Shown here piece by piece: positions 15,219 through 24,464 of a stretch of 64,000 nt of DNA (positions are counted from its first letter, which is position 1; each line of letters opens with the position of its first letter). The position numbers and the translations under genes were made by a program. The notes below the pieces were generated by a model. The model saw nothing but the letters and a program-made list of their open reading frames with translations. It was not told the DNA's origin and did no database searches. The stretch spans positions 4,154,001-4,218,000 of the forward strand of contig NZ_CP091244.1 of assembly GCF_021650935.1 (NCBI RefSeq), given 5' to 3'. Source of the stretch: Thiothrix winogradskyi (GTDB lineage Bacteria; Pseudomonadota; Gammaproteobacteria; Thiotrichales; Thiotrichaceae).

Positions 15219-16031
15219 ATGATAGATTTACACAGCCACCTTTTACCTGCACTCTGTGACGGTTCACAAAACGTAGAAACGTCATTGGCAATGGCGCGTC
15301 TCGCAGTTGCTGATGGCACCACTCATTTGGCATGTACCCCGCATATTTATCCGGGCGTGTATCCAAATTCTACGGCTACTATCGCACCGGCTCTGCGTAA
15401 TATGCAAGCGGAACTGGACGCACGTAACATTCCCCTGACATTGATCATGGGGGCTGATGTCCACATGGTTCCAGAGGTTATGGACGGTTTGAAACAGGGC
15501 AGAATTCCCACGCTGCACGATTCGCGCTATTTCTTGCTTGAACCCTCACACCATGTACCAGTACCGCACTTTATTGCGCAAATTGAAAATTTTTTAAATG
15601 CCGGTTACATCCCGGTGATTACTCACCCCGAACGGCTACGCTGGTTGGATGAACATTATCAAGAATTTATTCAGGCAGCACGTATCGGCGCTTGGTTGCA
15701 AATTACGGCTGGAGCCATCACCGGAAATTTTGGACCATCTGCCAAAAACAGGGCTGAACGTTTGTTGCGCGACGGTGTCGTACACTTGATTGCCTCAGAT
15801 GCACACAGTATTGAACATCGCCCCCCGATTCTGTCGGCAGGCGTAGCCAAAGCCATTGGCATCATTGGCGATGAGAGCGAAGTAATGCGCATGGTTCAAG
15901 GTCGCCCACAAGCGATTTTGGATAATGCTGAACCTGACACATTGCCTTTACCTGCTGGGTTATTGAGGCAAACAACACAACCAATACAGCGACCAATCAA
16001 GCAAAATTGGTATAACCGTTTGTTTCGCTGA
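15219..16031 (+). CDS. CpsB/YwqE-type tyrosine-protein phosphatase (PHP fold)
   Basis: A 270-residue metal-dependent phosphatase of the PHP superfamily. Metal-ligand motifs are DLHSHLLPALCDG near the N-terminus, CTPHIYPG (about 45), THPER (about 135) and SDAHS (about 190). CpsB-type enzymes remove phosphate from the tyrosine tail of the polysaccharide co-polymerase kinase, which here is encoded two genes downstream. No ribosome binding site precedes the ATG at 15219, and the -10 hexamer ends 7 bases upstream, so translation is probably leaderless. It leads the operon cpsB-wza-wzc-19155-ligase. Confidence 0.9.
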   Translation: MIDLHSHLLPALCDGSQNVETSLAMARLAVADGTTHLACTPHIYPGVYPNSTATIAPALRNMQAELDARNIPLTLIMGADVHMVPEVMDGLKQGRIPTLHDSRYFLLEPSHHVPVPHFIAQIENFLNAGYIPVITHPERLRWLDEHYQEFIQAARIGAWLQITAGAITGNFGPSAKNRAERLLRDGVVHLIASDAHSIEHRPPILSAGVAKAIGIIGDESEVMRMVQGRPQAILDNAEPDTLPLPAGLLRQTTQPIQRPIKQNWYNRLFR

Positions 16032-16072
16032 TTAGATGACTGAAAATAAATCAAGTTTAAATAGGGTTTCTT

Positions 16073-16810
16073 ATGAATGCGTCTGTACAACACACAAGAT
16101 TTTCGCTGGCGGTAACGGCGCTAATCTGCTGCTTAGGGTTATCCGCCTGTAGTACAACGGGGGGTAGCGCATCAACGGCTGATAGCAATAATGATGCGGT
16201 GACAGCTCAACTTTTTTCAAATGCCAATGAATTGGATTACACCTCATCCTCTGAACAAGCCAGCATCGCCGCTGGTGATATGCTCGATATCAAAGTGTTT
16301 CAAGCCGATGAGCTATCTGGCAAAGTGCGCGTTGATACCAACGGGCAAATTTCTTTACCCCTGATCGGCGCACTCACAGTAGCAGGCTCAACCCCTATTG
16401 AAGTAGAAAAAAAACTCACTGTATTGTTAGGTAAGAAATATTTGCAGAACCCACAAGTGACTGTTTTTATGGAAAGTTTTACTAACCAGCGCGTGACCGT
16501 GGAAGGCGAGGTAAAAAAACCCGGTGTTTACCCTATCACGGGTGCTGTTACTTTATTGCAAGCTATTGCGATGAGTGAAGGTTTATCAGGGTTGGCAGAC
16601 TCTTCTAAAATCGTCTTATTTCGACGCAGTGCTGATCAAACCAAAGCTTATAATCTCAACATTGATGCTATTCGTGATGGAAGAATGCGTGATCCTTATT
16701 TACGGGGCGACGATCGTGTGATTGTACACCGTTCTGATAGTCGCTACTGGTTACGCGAAACCGCTAGCCTGTTAAGCCCCTTCTCCGCGATCAACAATAT
16801 TCTAAGATAA
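16073..16810 (+). CDS. Wza-like polysaccharide export outer-membrane lipoprotein
   Basis: A 245-residue lipoprotein. A signal peptide with lipobox LSAC (Cys about residue 26) is followed by the poly-export domain (AAGDMLDIKVFQADELSGKV, about 64-150) and an SLBB domain (VTVEGEVKKPGVYPI, about 142-205). Family members form the outer-membrane channel for exopolysaccharide. This one is shorter than E. coli Wza, with a single SLBB repeat, similar to EpsA-type exporters. Ribosome binding site AGGG lies at 16062-16065. It is followed by the Wzc-like gene after 19 bases. Confidence 0.92.
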   Translation: MNASVQHTRFSLAVTALICCLGLSACSTTGGSASTADSNNDAVTAQLFSNANELDYTSSSEQASIAAGDMLDIKVFQADELSGKVRVDTNGQISLPLIGALTVAGSTPIEVEKKLTVLLGKKYLQNPQVTVFMESFTNQRVTVEGEVKKPGVYPITGAVTLLQAIAMSEGLSGLADSSKIVLFRRSADQTKAYNLNIDAIRDGRMRDPYLRGDDRVIVHRSDSRYWLRETASLLSPFSAINNILR

Positions 16811-16829
16811 CGTAATCGGGATTATTACC

Positions 16830-19148
16830 ATGACACACCGAAATATTCATTCTGAACCCGAAGCGTTACAACCGAATCAAGGGCTAGTTCCCGTGCAACA
16901 GCGGGCGCTGGTAGCTACTCAATACGATTCCCTCAATCGTCAGGATGACAACAATGATGATGAAATTGATCTACGTGAATTATGGTCAGTCATCAAGCGG
17001 CGCAAAGGTACGATATTTTTAATATTTGTACTGGTTTCCTTGATTAGTTTACTAGTAACGCTGAGTATGACACCCATTTACCGTGCCAGTGTTACCCTAG
17101 AAATCAATACCGAAGAAAAACGAGTACTGGATTATGATGTTGAAGCGGGTGCACAACGTCCGACCGACAATAAAGACTTTTACCAAACCCAGTATGAATT
17201 ATTAAAAAGTCGCAGCTTAGCAGATCGGGTTATTAATACCATGGGGCTGGAGTCTCGTTTGAAAGGGGATGAAATTGCACGCCCGTTTTATGCAGATACC
17301 CTGGATACGATCAAAAGCTGGTTCACTCCGGTAGCCGATACTGCCGCTGATGCGACAACCGACAAAAATGATTCGGATATGGCTTCTAAACGCGGGGAAC
17401 GCCCACTGTCTAGTGTGTTCTTAGCAAATGTCACGGTAGCTCCTGTTAAAAACTCTAAAATCGTTACCGTCCACTACGATGACCCTGACCCTGAAATGTC
17501 TGCCTTAGTCGTCAACACGTTGGCTGATAGTTATATTAATATGAATTTGGAACGTCGCGCTGGCTCAACCGACTACGCGAAAAAGTTTCTCGAAGAACAA
17601 TTGGTACAAACTAAAAGCAAACTAGAAGAGTCCGAAGGGAAATTGGTTCAATACGCAAAAGATAAATCTATTTTTAACACCGATGACAAAACCAGCTTGG
17701 TTTCCCAAAAACTACAAGGGCTTAGCACTGCACTGACGGAAGCGGAAAAGAATCGTATTACGGCAGAAAGTGACTTCAAACAAGCACAAGCTAGCAAAAG
17801 CCTCAACCGCGTGCAAGGCAGCATGGTCATTCAACAACTCAAAACCAGCAAAGCTAAACTACAAGCAGATTATCAGGAAAAACTGCAAATTTATAAACCT
17901 GACTACCCATTAATGCAACAATTGCAACAACAAATTACTGAATTGGATCAGGAAATTCGCCGTGAATCATCTCTGGAAACAAATACAGCACAAAGCGCAC
18001 TTCAGTCAGAATACATGGCTGCCAAACAAAAAGAAACGCAATTAACAGCAGAAGTAGAGAAATACAAACAGGAATTATTAAACAGTCAAGATAAAAGCAT
18101 TGGTTACAATACGCTGCAACGTGAAGTGGAAACCAATCGCCAGTTATACGAAGGTTTACTCCAACGGGTTAAAGAAGTTAACGTCGCAGGTTTAGCGAAT
18201 ACTAACAATATCGCCATTGTTGATACGGCATTAGTACCCTATCAGATTCACAAACCTAACAAACGCTTGAATTTGGCTTTAGGGGCAGTATTAGGAATCT
18301 TCATTGGTACCGTGATTGCCTTCCTGCTGGAGTTTCTGGATGACCGCATCAAAAGCACCGAAGATTTAGAAAAGGTGCTGCCTATCCCTGTACTCGGCAT
18401 AGCACCAACCGGTGGTAAAGAAGTCAAGCAACATAATTATGCATTACTGACCATAGAAAAACCGACATCCGCCGTAGCGGAATCGTTCCGCTCATTGCGA
18501 ACCAATCTGATGTTTGCCACCCGTGAGGGCGCACCAAAAGTAATGAACGTTACCAGTTGTGATGCCAGCGAAGGCAAAACCAGTACTACTGTTAATTTAG
18601 CAACCGCATTCGCTCAAGCAGGTAAAAGAGTATTATTGATTGATGCTGACTTGCGTAAACCCACATTGCATAAACATTTCAAGCTGGATAATTCCAAAGG
18701 TTTTTCACATTACTTAGTGGGTCAAGAACATCTGGAAAGTGTTATACAAGAGTCTTTTATTCCAGAGGTGTATGTCATGACCTCCGGTCCGCTTTCACCT
18801 AATCCAGTTGAATTACTATCCAGTGAACGTTTAAGCGAGTTAGTGGCTTTTATCGACAGTCCTGCCTGCCATTTTGATATTATCTTACTCGATTCCCCGC
18901 CCGTCCTAGGTTTAGCGGATGCCCTAGTCATTGGCAATCGCACTCACGCAACATTGCTGGTAGCTGCTTGGAATCAATCGCATAAACGTCCATTGCAAGC
19001 GGCATTCAACCGCCTGCGGCAAGCACGCAATAATGTCATTGGTGTTGTCATGACCAAAGCCAAAGGCAATACAGGCGGCGCTTATTACAATTATGACTAC
19101 TATTACACCTATGGCGACAAGAAAGCGCTAGACAATAGAGCGGCTTAA
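16830..19148 (+). CDS. Wzc-like polysaccharide co-polymerase / BY-tyrosine kinase
   Basis: A 772-residue inner-membrane protein. The Wzz domain begins at about residue 48 with a membrane helix (TIFLIFVLVSLISLLVTL). A long periplasmic coiled-coil with the GNVR-type segment follows (about 230-440), then a second membrane helix (about 485-505), then the cytoplasmic kinase with Walker A' (CDASEGKTSTTVNLA, about 575) and Walker B (IILLDSPPVLGLADA, about 683). The C-terminus is a tyrosine cluster (YYNYDYYYTYGD) that is the autophosphorylation tail. It controls chain length and export with the Wza-like protein and is the likely target of the CpsB-like phosphatase. Confidence 0.93.
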   Translation: MTHRNIHSEPEALQPNQGLVPVQQRALVATQYDSLNRQDDNNDDEIDLRELWSVIKRRKGTIFLIFVLVSLISLLVTLSMTPIYRASVTLEINTEEKRVLDYDVEAGAQRPTDNKDFYQTQYELLKSRSLADRVINTMGLESRLKGDEIARPFYADTLDTIKSWFTPVADTAADATTDKNDSDMASKRGERPLSSVFLANVTVAPVKNSKIVTVHYDDPDPEMSALVVNTLADSYINMNLERRAGSTDYAKKFLEEQLVQTKSKLEESEGKLVQYAKDKSIFNTDDKTSLVSQKLQGLSTALTEAEKNRITAESDFKQAQASKSLNRVQGSMVIQQLKTSKAKLQADYQEKLQIYKPDYPLMQQLQQQITELDQEIRRESSLETNTAQSALQSEYMAAKQKETQLTAEVEKYKQELLNSQDKSIGYNTLQREVETNRQLYEGLLQRVKEVNVAGLANTNNIAIVDTALVPYQIHKPNKRLNLALGAVLGIFIGTVIAFLLEFLDDRIKSTEDLEKVLPIPVLGIAPTGGKEVKQHNYALLTIEKPTSAVAESFRSLRTNLMFATREGAPKVMNVTSCDASEGKTSTTVNLATAFAQAGKRVLLIDADLRKPTLHKHFKLDNSKGFSHYLVGQEHLESVIQESFIPEVYVMTSGPLSPNPVELLSSERLSELVAFIDSPACHFDIILLDSPPVLGLADALVIGNRTHATLLVAAWNQSHKRPLQAAFNRLRQARNNVIGVVMTKAKGNTGGAYYNYDYYYTYGDKKALDNRAA

Positions 19149-19154
19149 GGCGTG

Positions 19155-20420
19155 ATGGTGAATATCTTGCTCTGGCGCGGCGCATTAATACTGTTCGCAC
19201 TGCTAACAGTGTACTTCAGTGTTAGCTACCGCGCAGGACACGTCGGGCCAGATGATTTTATTGATACCCGACGCTCCACTGCTGATATTGCCCCTACTGG
19301 TTGGGTACAATTGGACAGTGATGACTGGTTTCAATTAGCCGAGCAGTCACAAGCAAAAACAGGGGACTTAACCCTTGATCAGACTTACACATTAAAAGCA
19401 TTGGCTGCCAATATTACCAGTGGGCGGGCGCTGGCTCGCCTAGCTGACATTTATTATGAACAGGGTAAACAGAAACAAGCCGAAGAAATAGCACGCTTGG
19501 CCTCCCGACTGGTCACAGCGCAGTCGGAAACCCACCTACCCTTATCATTTTTTTGGGGGAAAACCGGGAAAACAGAGGAAATCGTTCAAACATGGCACGT
19601 TCTATTCATTCGCGAACCACAGTTACGTAATGCGTTATTTCCGCATATGCGAGCAATGGCTCGTGATAAAACCACCGCGCATTTAGTCGACGTGTTTGCA
19701 AAAAACCCACCTGTTTGGTGGGAAGCATTTTTTAATTATTTAGCACGAAATGAACAAACCCCCATCGAGTTGTTAGCACATTTATATCAAGTGCGTTTAA
19801 ACTCGACTACACCTCTCAACGATAATGAAATGAAGGTTTATATTGATCGTCTAATAAAAGATAAACGATGGTCAGACGCTCACAATGTTTGGCTAAAAAG
19901 TTTACCAACCGATGCAAGTCATTATACTGACTTGATTTATGATGGCGGTTTCGAGAGTGAATGGTACAACATGGGTTTTAGCTGGTTTTTTCAAACTCAT
20001 AAGCAAGTTAAAATCACCCCTAGCATCACCTTTGGCATGGAGGGAAAGCGGGCGCTCAAAATCCATTTCAGCGGCACCAAACATATAAAATTTCAGCATC
20101 TCTGGCAGCGTTTACTATTAAACTCGGTACCCTATGAATTAACTATGCGTTTCCGTGCAGATCAATTCATCACAAGCGAAGGCTTGAAATTACGAATATA
20201 CTGCACCGAAAATAATCAAATTATTGCCGAGTCTCGTGCATTAAAAGAAAGCAAACAGTGGATTACGGAAACCATGACGTTTGAAATCCCCCCCGATAAC
20301 TGCGAGTCACAACTATTGCGTTTAGAAGCCGCCAGTACATACGCTCATGACCAAGTGTTTAAAGGTACTGTTTGGCTTGATTCGATTCAATTACGTGAAA
20401 CCATTCATGCCGAACAATAA
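19155..20420 (+). CDS. Membrane-anchored TPR-like protein of the exopolysaccharide operon
   Basis: About 421 residues, starting with a single membrane anchor (ILLWRGALILFALLTVYFSV). A TPR-like helical region (about 70-110, ARLADIYYEQGKQKQAEEIA) follows, then a C-terminal part from about 255 (YDGGFESEWYNMGFSWFF) that looks like a beta-sandwich carbohydrate-binding module. GTG 19152, ATG 19155 and GTG 19158 are all possible starts. It sits between the co-polymerase and the ligase-like gene with 4 to 6 bases of spacing, so it belongs to the export machinery. Its precise role is unknown; I recognise no enzymatic motif. Confidence 0.75.
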   Translation: MVNILLWRGALILFALLTVYFSVSYRAGHVGPDDFIDTRRSTADIAPTGWVQLDSDDWFQLAEQSQAKTGDLTLDQTYTLKALAANITSGRALARLADIYYEQGKQKQAEEIARLASRLVTAQSETHLPLSFFWGKTGKTEEIVQTWHVLFIREPQLRNALFPHMRAMARDKTTAHLVDVFAKNPPVWWEAFFNYLARNEQTPIELLAHLYQVRLNSTTPLNDNEMKVYIDRLIKDKRWSDAHNVWLKSLPTDASHYTDLIYDGGFESEWYNMGFSWFFQTHKQVKITPSITFGMEGKRALKIHFSGTKHIKFQHLWQRLLLNSVPYELTMRFRADQFITSEGLKLRIYCTENNQIIAESRALKESKQWITETMTFEIPPDNCESQLLRLEAASTYAHDQVFKGTVWLDSIQLRETIHAEQ

Positions 20421-21792
20421 GCTTATGCATCAGGACTCCATACAAACACCTCATTCAACACAAGTTCAATGGATATTTGTACTGAGTGCTGCTCTATTGT
20501 GTTTCGCCCCATTAATGCGGGGTGGCAGGATGTATCCTGCATTAATGATAATAGAAACTCTCAGCATTCTCTTATTGGTAATAGTTCTGTGGTATCCCCA
20601 CCATAAGAAACACGTGCCTTTGTTAGCGTGGTTATTCATAATTATTGGCACCGCCATACCATTAATTTATTTAATCCCCATGCCACTTAACGTATGGCAG
20701 CAGCTACCCGGTCGAGCACTTTATGTTGAAAGTTTAGAAATATTGCAAGCAGCAGGCGTAACGACTCATTACCTGACGTTATCAGTCATTCCTTCACGCA
20801 CACTAACCAGCCTGCTGGGTCTGTTGCCTGTCATCGCTATTTTTATTGCAACCTTACAACTACCCAAGCTCTATATTATACGGCTTGTGTATATCTTTTT
20901 AGCTGTAGCAACCTTTCAAGCGTCTATTGGTTTAATTCAATACGGCAGTGGTGCTGAATGGGCATTTTGGTGGCAAATCACAGACAGCAATAATGCAGTT
21001 GGCACGTATCCCAATCGAGATCATTTCTCAGCATTAATGGAACTTGCCATACCGATTGCTCTGGGGTTAACCGCCTATAACTTTCGGAATAAAAAACACG
21101 ATAAAGAGCATAGAGAACAACGTGTTAATCAAACGTTGGTATTTTTCACCATTAGTTTAGTCTTAATTTTAGCAGGTATATTTGCCCGTTCGCGTACTGG
21201 GGTTGCGTTGGTCATGCTGGCTTTACTATTGTCTTCCGTAATATTTGCTCGACATATTGGAGGCAAACGTGCTTTAGGCTTTGGTGCGGCTATTACCGTT
21301 ATCGCATTGGGCATTGCCACCAATATTGGGCTGATACCTGTCTTAAACCGTTTTGCTGTCGACCCGTTAGAAGACTTGCGCTGGGAAATTTTCGCCCAAA
21401 CTTGGGAAGCCACTAAGCAATTTTTTCCTTGGGGTAGTGGACCGGGCACGTTTCAATCAGTATTTATGGCATTTCAGCCGTTAGAAGTACATAATTTTGT
21501 CAATCATGCACATAATGACTACTTGGAATTGCTGTTAGAAATTGGCATTTTCGGTATCGCATTGATAATGCTATTTTTAATGTTATACCTAAAAGGCTGG
21601 ATTCAATTATATAAACGACGCAATAGCAGTGAAGCATGGGGGTATTTCTACTTCATTCAAATATCTGCTGGCATTAGTTTATTACTACTCTTATTACATG
21701 GCGTCACTGACTTCAATTTTCATACGCCTGCTAATACTATCTTTTTTGCTTTTTTAGGCGGTGTTTTTTTATTTAATTCTAAAAGACAATAA
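20407..21792 (+). CDS. O-antigen ligase / Wzy-like polymerase family membrane protein
   Basis: A polytopic inner-membrane protein of about 461 residues with roughly ten or more hydrophobic helices. The family signature is in the large periplasmic loop and beyond: WGSGPGTFQSVFMAFQP and HNFVNHAHNDYLELLLEIG, where the conserved histidines and Arg/Glu region of Wzy_C proteins sit. It either polymerises repeat units or ligates glycan to an acceptor; sequence alone does not decide. The start at 20407 overlaps the previous gene by 14 bases; 20425 is an alternative. A perfect bidirectional terminator follows at 21822. Confidence 0.85.
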   Translation: MPNNKLMHQDSIQTPHSTQVQWIFVLSAALLCFAPLMRGGRMYPALMIIETLSILLLVIVLWYPHHKKHVPLLAWLFIIIGTAIPLIYLIPMPLNVWQQLPGRALYVESLEILQAAGVTTHYLTLSVIPSRTLTSLLGLLPVIAIFIATLQLPKLYIIRLVYIFLAVATFQASIGLIQYGSGAEWAFWWQITDSNNAVGTYPNRDHFSALMELAIPIALGLTAYNFRNKKHDKEHREQRVNQTLVFFTISLVLILAGIFARSRTGVALVMLALLLSSVIFARHIGGKRALGFGAAITVIALGIATNIGLIPVLNRFAVDPLEDLRWEIFAQTWEATKQFFPWGSGPGTFQSVFMAFQPLEVHNFVNHAHNDYLELLLEIGIFGIALIMLFLMLYLKGWIQLYKRRNSSEAWGYFYFIQISAGISLLLLLLHGVTDFNFHTPANTIFFAFLGGVFLFNSKRQ

Positions 21793-21821
21793 CTGCATTT
21801 ATTTTGATTCTGCTTTTATAG

Positions 21822-21849
21822 AAAAAAGCCCTCTTTCGAGGGCTTTTTT
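21822..21849. terminator. Bidirectional Rho-independent terminator
   Basis: A perfect 12-bp stem AAAAAAGCCCTC / GAGGGCTTTTTT with a TTTC loop. The A and T runs make it work on both strands, closing the exopolysaccharide operon from the left and the Thr-Pro repeat gene from the right. Confidence 0.95.
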
Positions 21850-21864
21850 CATGGGAACAAGAGC

Positions 21865-22629
21865 TTATCCACCGCTAATTGGCGTTGGCGTTGGCGTTGG
21901 CGTTGGCGTCGGCGTTGGCGTTGGCGTTGGCGTTGGCGTTGGCGTTGGCGTTGGCGTTGGCGTTGGCGTTGGCGTTGGCGTTGGCGTTGGCGTTGGCGTT
22001 GGCGTTGGCGTTGGCGTTGGCGTTGGCGTTGGCGTTGGCGTTGGCGTTGGCGTTGGCGTTGGCGTTGGCGTTGGCGTTGGCGTTGGCGTTGGCGTTGGCG
22101 TTGGCGTCGGCGTTGGCGTCGGGTCAGATGAACCACCGGAGCCAGCCGCAATCACAACAGCAGCCACACCCGCACCTGCTAGTGCCAGCACACTAAAAGA
22201 ACCACCTGCAAGTATACCGCCGCCCGCAGCGGATACTGCTGGAATGACGGAGATAGCTGTACCAACTCCAACACCTGTAACCGTTGCAGCCTGAGCTGCC
22301 GCAATAGCCGCAGTCACACCAGCAATGTTTGCAGCCGCTGCGGCTTGTAATGTTGCGGAAGCAACAACTGAAGCCAACTGACTACCAGCCAAACCAGGGA
22401 TGGATGCTGCCACACCATTTGCAGCTTGAGCGATCATTGCCGCTGCTGCTTCACCGGTCAAACCGGCTGCGGCTGCACGTTGCGCGGCAGCTTGCGCGGC
22501 ACTAAAAACAGCACTTTGCGCGTTAGACAATGCTGGACCTGACAAATTTGCAAACACTGGGGTTGTTAGCCCGCCCGCCAGTGCCACGGCAACCATTGCC
22601 GACATAGACAACTTTTTAACCACATTCAT
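21865..22629 (-). CDS. Secreted Ala-rich protein with a 40-fold Thr-Pro repeat tail
   Basis: A 254-residue protein. A signal peptide (MNVVKKLSMSAMVAVALAGG, cleavage after VFA) is followed by an Ala-rich helical domain (about 30-140), a hydrophobic Gly/Ala stretch (FSVLALAGAGVAAVVIAAGS, about 148-167), a short SGGSSD linker, and then about 80 residues of alternating Thr-Pro ending in ISGG. The ATG at 22629 has GGAGGC six bases upstream and replaces an in-frame ATG at 22656. Extended -10 TGCTATAGT lies at 22676-22684. The Thr-Pro rod would be stiff and extended, as in wall- or envelope-spanning linkers. Function not recognised. Confidence 0.8.
   Translation of the reverse strand: MNVVKKLSMSAMVAVALAGGLTTPVFANLSGPALSNAQSAVFSAAQAAAQRAAAAGLTGEAAAAMIAQAANGVAASIPGLAGSQLASVVASATLQAAAAANIAGVTAAIAAAQAATVTGVGVGTAISVIPAVSAAGGGILAGGSFSVLALAGAGVAAVVIAAGSGGSSDPTPTPTPTPTPTPTPTPTPTPTPTPTPTPTPTPTPTPTPTPTPTPTPTPTPTPTPTPTPTPTPTPTPTPTPTPTPTPTPTPISGG
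21881..22120. repeat. Hexanucleotide microsatellite, 40 copies
   Basis: Exactly 240 bases made of 40 GGCGTT units (three read GGCGTC), which on the minus strand encode Thr-Pro. The substitutions are silent (Pro codon CCG for CCA). Being a multiple of three, length changes would alter the tail length and not the frame. Confidence 0.97.
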
Positions 22630-22675
22630 TTGGAAGCCTCCTTCCATACTATTCATTAGTGAAAATATATTATTT

Positions 22676-22702
22676 ACTATAGCATCAGACTACCGCTATA
22701 AT
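22676..22702. promoter_or_regulatory. Divergent -10 elements
   Basis: On the minus strand TATAGT (complement of 22676-22681), preceded by TGC, serves the Thr-Pro gene. On the plus strand TATAAT at 22697-22702 serves the pseudokinase gene. No CRP-type palindrome lies 32 bp upstream of either, unlike the promoters of the surrounding regulon. Confidence 0.6.
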
Positions 22703-22812
22703 AAATTTTAGTTATTATAGTGCAGTTCGCCCATAAATCCAAGAATTTCAGCATTAATAATGTTAGGAATCAGCTTAAAGTGTATACTCAAATTGAGTTC
22801 GCCGTAAACGTT

Positions 22813-24372
22813 ATGATAGATCGCCACGTAGATATGCCAGCTAGTCGTCATTTTCTTATTGCCGATCGCTATGAATTGGGGGAAAAACTCTCCTCAACGG
22901 CTCTCGGTAATGTTTTTCATGCACACGACTTCATCAGTGCTGATGAAAATGAGTCATTACGTCAAGTAATCATGTTCGCAGTGGAGCCACAAATCGTGGC
23001 TTATCCACACTTCTATGATGTGATGACGAAGATAATAGAGGAGTTTAGCAGGAAAAACCCTCTGTTACAGGTCATTGGAGCATGTGAAGATCAAGGAATT
23101 TACTGGATAATAATAGACGAACATTATCAAGAACTACTAATAAATAAATTGGCAAATGTGAGGAGTGCTGACCCAACCCTAGCGATGGACAATCTACGCC
23201 CCTTATTGCTCAAAACATTGGATGCAGTAAAACAGCTTAGGTCCAAGCACGGTTTTGGATTTATCGAACCTGGGGCAATTTTATGCATGAATAATGCATT
23301 TAAGCTTGTAAATTTACCAGTCGTATTGGCGTTACGGGTTTTAATAGCTATTGACTCTGACCAAAAACCTACTCTGGCACTACACTCACGCTATTGCAGC
23401 CCTCAAGTGGCTCACGGTCTGCTACCAACTTCACAGGATGATACATTTGCGATAGGGTGTATCGCTTATCACGTACTGCATGGCGCTCCTCCTTTTGCAG
23501 AATTAACTACCTTAGAAGCTTATGCCCAACACAAAACGCCACACTCACTGACTTACTTAAATCCAGAGTCACAAAAAAGTCTGCAACGCGCTCTAGCGTT
23601 GGAACGTTATGAGCGACAACTTTCCCCTTATGAGTTAGTACATGCGTTTATTAGCGTCCCAGTCGAGAACTTAGCCGATGATTCATCGTACATTTCACAC
23701 ATTCACCATCCGGCAACCATTACAGTGTCACTTGCATTGGTACTGTTACTAGGCTTAGGTATTTATCAAACTTATCAACAACCTGAAATATTTCTGACTG
23801 CACCAGCGAGCATTACCACCACAAATCAACATTTATCAGTGACTTTTAAGCCAAGCGTAGAACCGCAAGTTGATGAGCACAACATTCTCACCACAGCCAC
23901 TTCACCTGAATCACCACAGACTGTGTACATTCAAACGGCTGAAACCACAACATCTGCTCCAGCGATTAAAACCACGCCTAAACCAACTATTAACCAGCCA
24001 ATAACAACACCAAACGCTGCCACACTGGCTGCTAATGCACGCCCCAAACCAGCAACGCAACCCGTAACAAATACCACCTCCCCAAGGATCAAAGCTCCCT
24101 CTCCAACTACTGAAAAACCAACCATAACACATACTAATTTTGAAACCATTATAAGCGCACCCAAGACTACGGTAGCACCCAGTATGACTACGCCACCACA
24201 AACGGTGAGCCGAAATCCACAACCAGCAGTAGTTGTTATTCCTGTTGCCGAAAACACTTTTATCGTGGGTCAAAAACCACTGCCAACCATAGCCCCCCAA
24301 CCCACAAGGAAGGTAAAAACCTCTCCAGCAGATTCTGCAAACGAACATATTTTCATTGTAGTCTCCGATTAA
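22813..24372 (+). CDS. Membrane-anchored pseudokinase (Ser/Thr kinase-like fold)
   Basis: About 519 residues. A protein-kinase-like domain (FLIADRYELGEKLSSTALGN onward) has lost key motifs: the catalytic loop HRDxKPxN is replaced by HGFGFIEPGAILCMNN and DFG by LVNLP, while the later DTFAIGCIAYHVLHGAPPF segment of the kinase C-lobe is kept. A single membrane helix (ATITVSLALVLLLGLGIYQT) follows, then a Thr/Pro-rich periplasmic tail of about 190 residues. It therefore probably binds rather than phosphorylates. ATG 22813 or 22834 are plausible starts; a GTG at 22720 lies only 11 bases from the predicted transcript start. Partner unknown. Confidence 0.7.
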   Translation: MIDRHVDMPASRHFLIADRYELGEKLSSTALGNVFHAHDFISADENESLRQVIMFAVEPQIVAYPHFYDVMTKIIEEFSRKNPLLQVIGACEDQGIYWIIIDEHYQELLINKLANVRSADPTLAMDNLRPLLLKTLDAVKQLRSKHGFGFIEPGAILCMNNAFKLVNLPVVLALRVLIAIDSDQKPTLALHSRYCSPQVAHGLLPTSQDDTFAIGCIAYHVLHGAPPFAELTTLEAYAQHKTPHSLTYLNPESQKSLQRALALERYERQLSPYELVHAFISVPVENLADDSSYISHIHHPATITVSLALVLLLGLGIYQTYQQPEIFLTAPASITTTNQHLSVTFKPSVEPQVDEHNILTTATSPESPQTVYIQTAETTTSAPAIKTTPKPTINQPITTPNAATLAANARPKPATQPVTNTTSPRIKAPSPTTEKPTITHTNFETIISAPKTTVAPSMTTPPQTVSRNPQPAVVVIPVAENTFIVGQKPLPTIAPQPTRKVKTSPADSANEHIFIVVSD

Positions 24373-24464
24373 TAGCAATTATTTTGACATAGGCCATAGA
24401 AATCAAAAGATTATATAATTACCATAATCGACATGACTGTGGATAAATGATAAAGAGGGCTGCT

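Noticed and set aside
21881..22120. Hexamer array considered as a CRISPR-like array
   Set aside because: Units are 6 bases with no spacers.
21761..22294. Plus-strand frames giving a Gly-Val repeat protein and an Ala-Leu repeat over the hexamer array
   Set aside because: They are shadows of the minus-strand Thr-Pro gene, which has a signal peptide, ribosome binding site and promoter; the plus-strand frames have none and cross the terminator.
24377..24419. TTGACA (24384-24389) with TATAAT (24414-24419) as a sigma70 promoter pair
   Set aside because: The spacer is 24 bases, too long for a normal promoter; only the -10 is kept as evidence.
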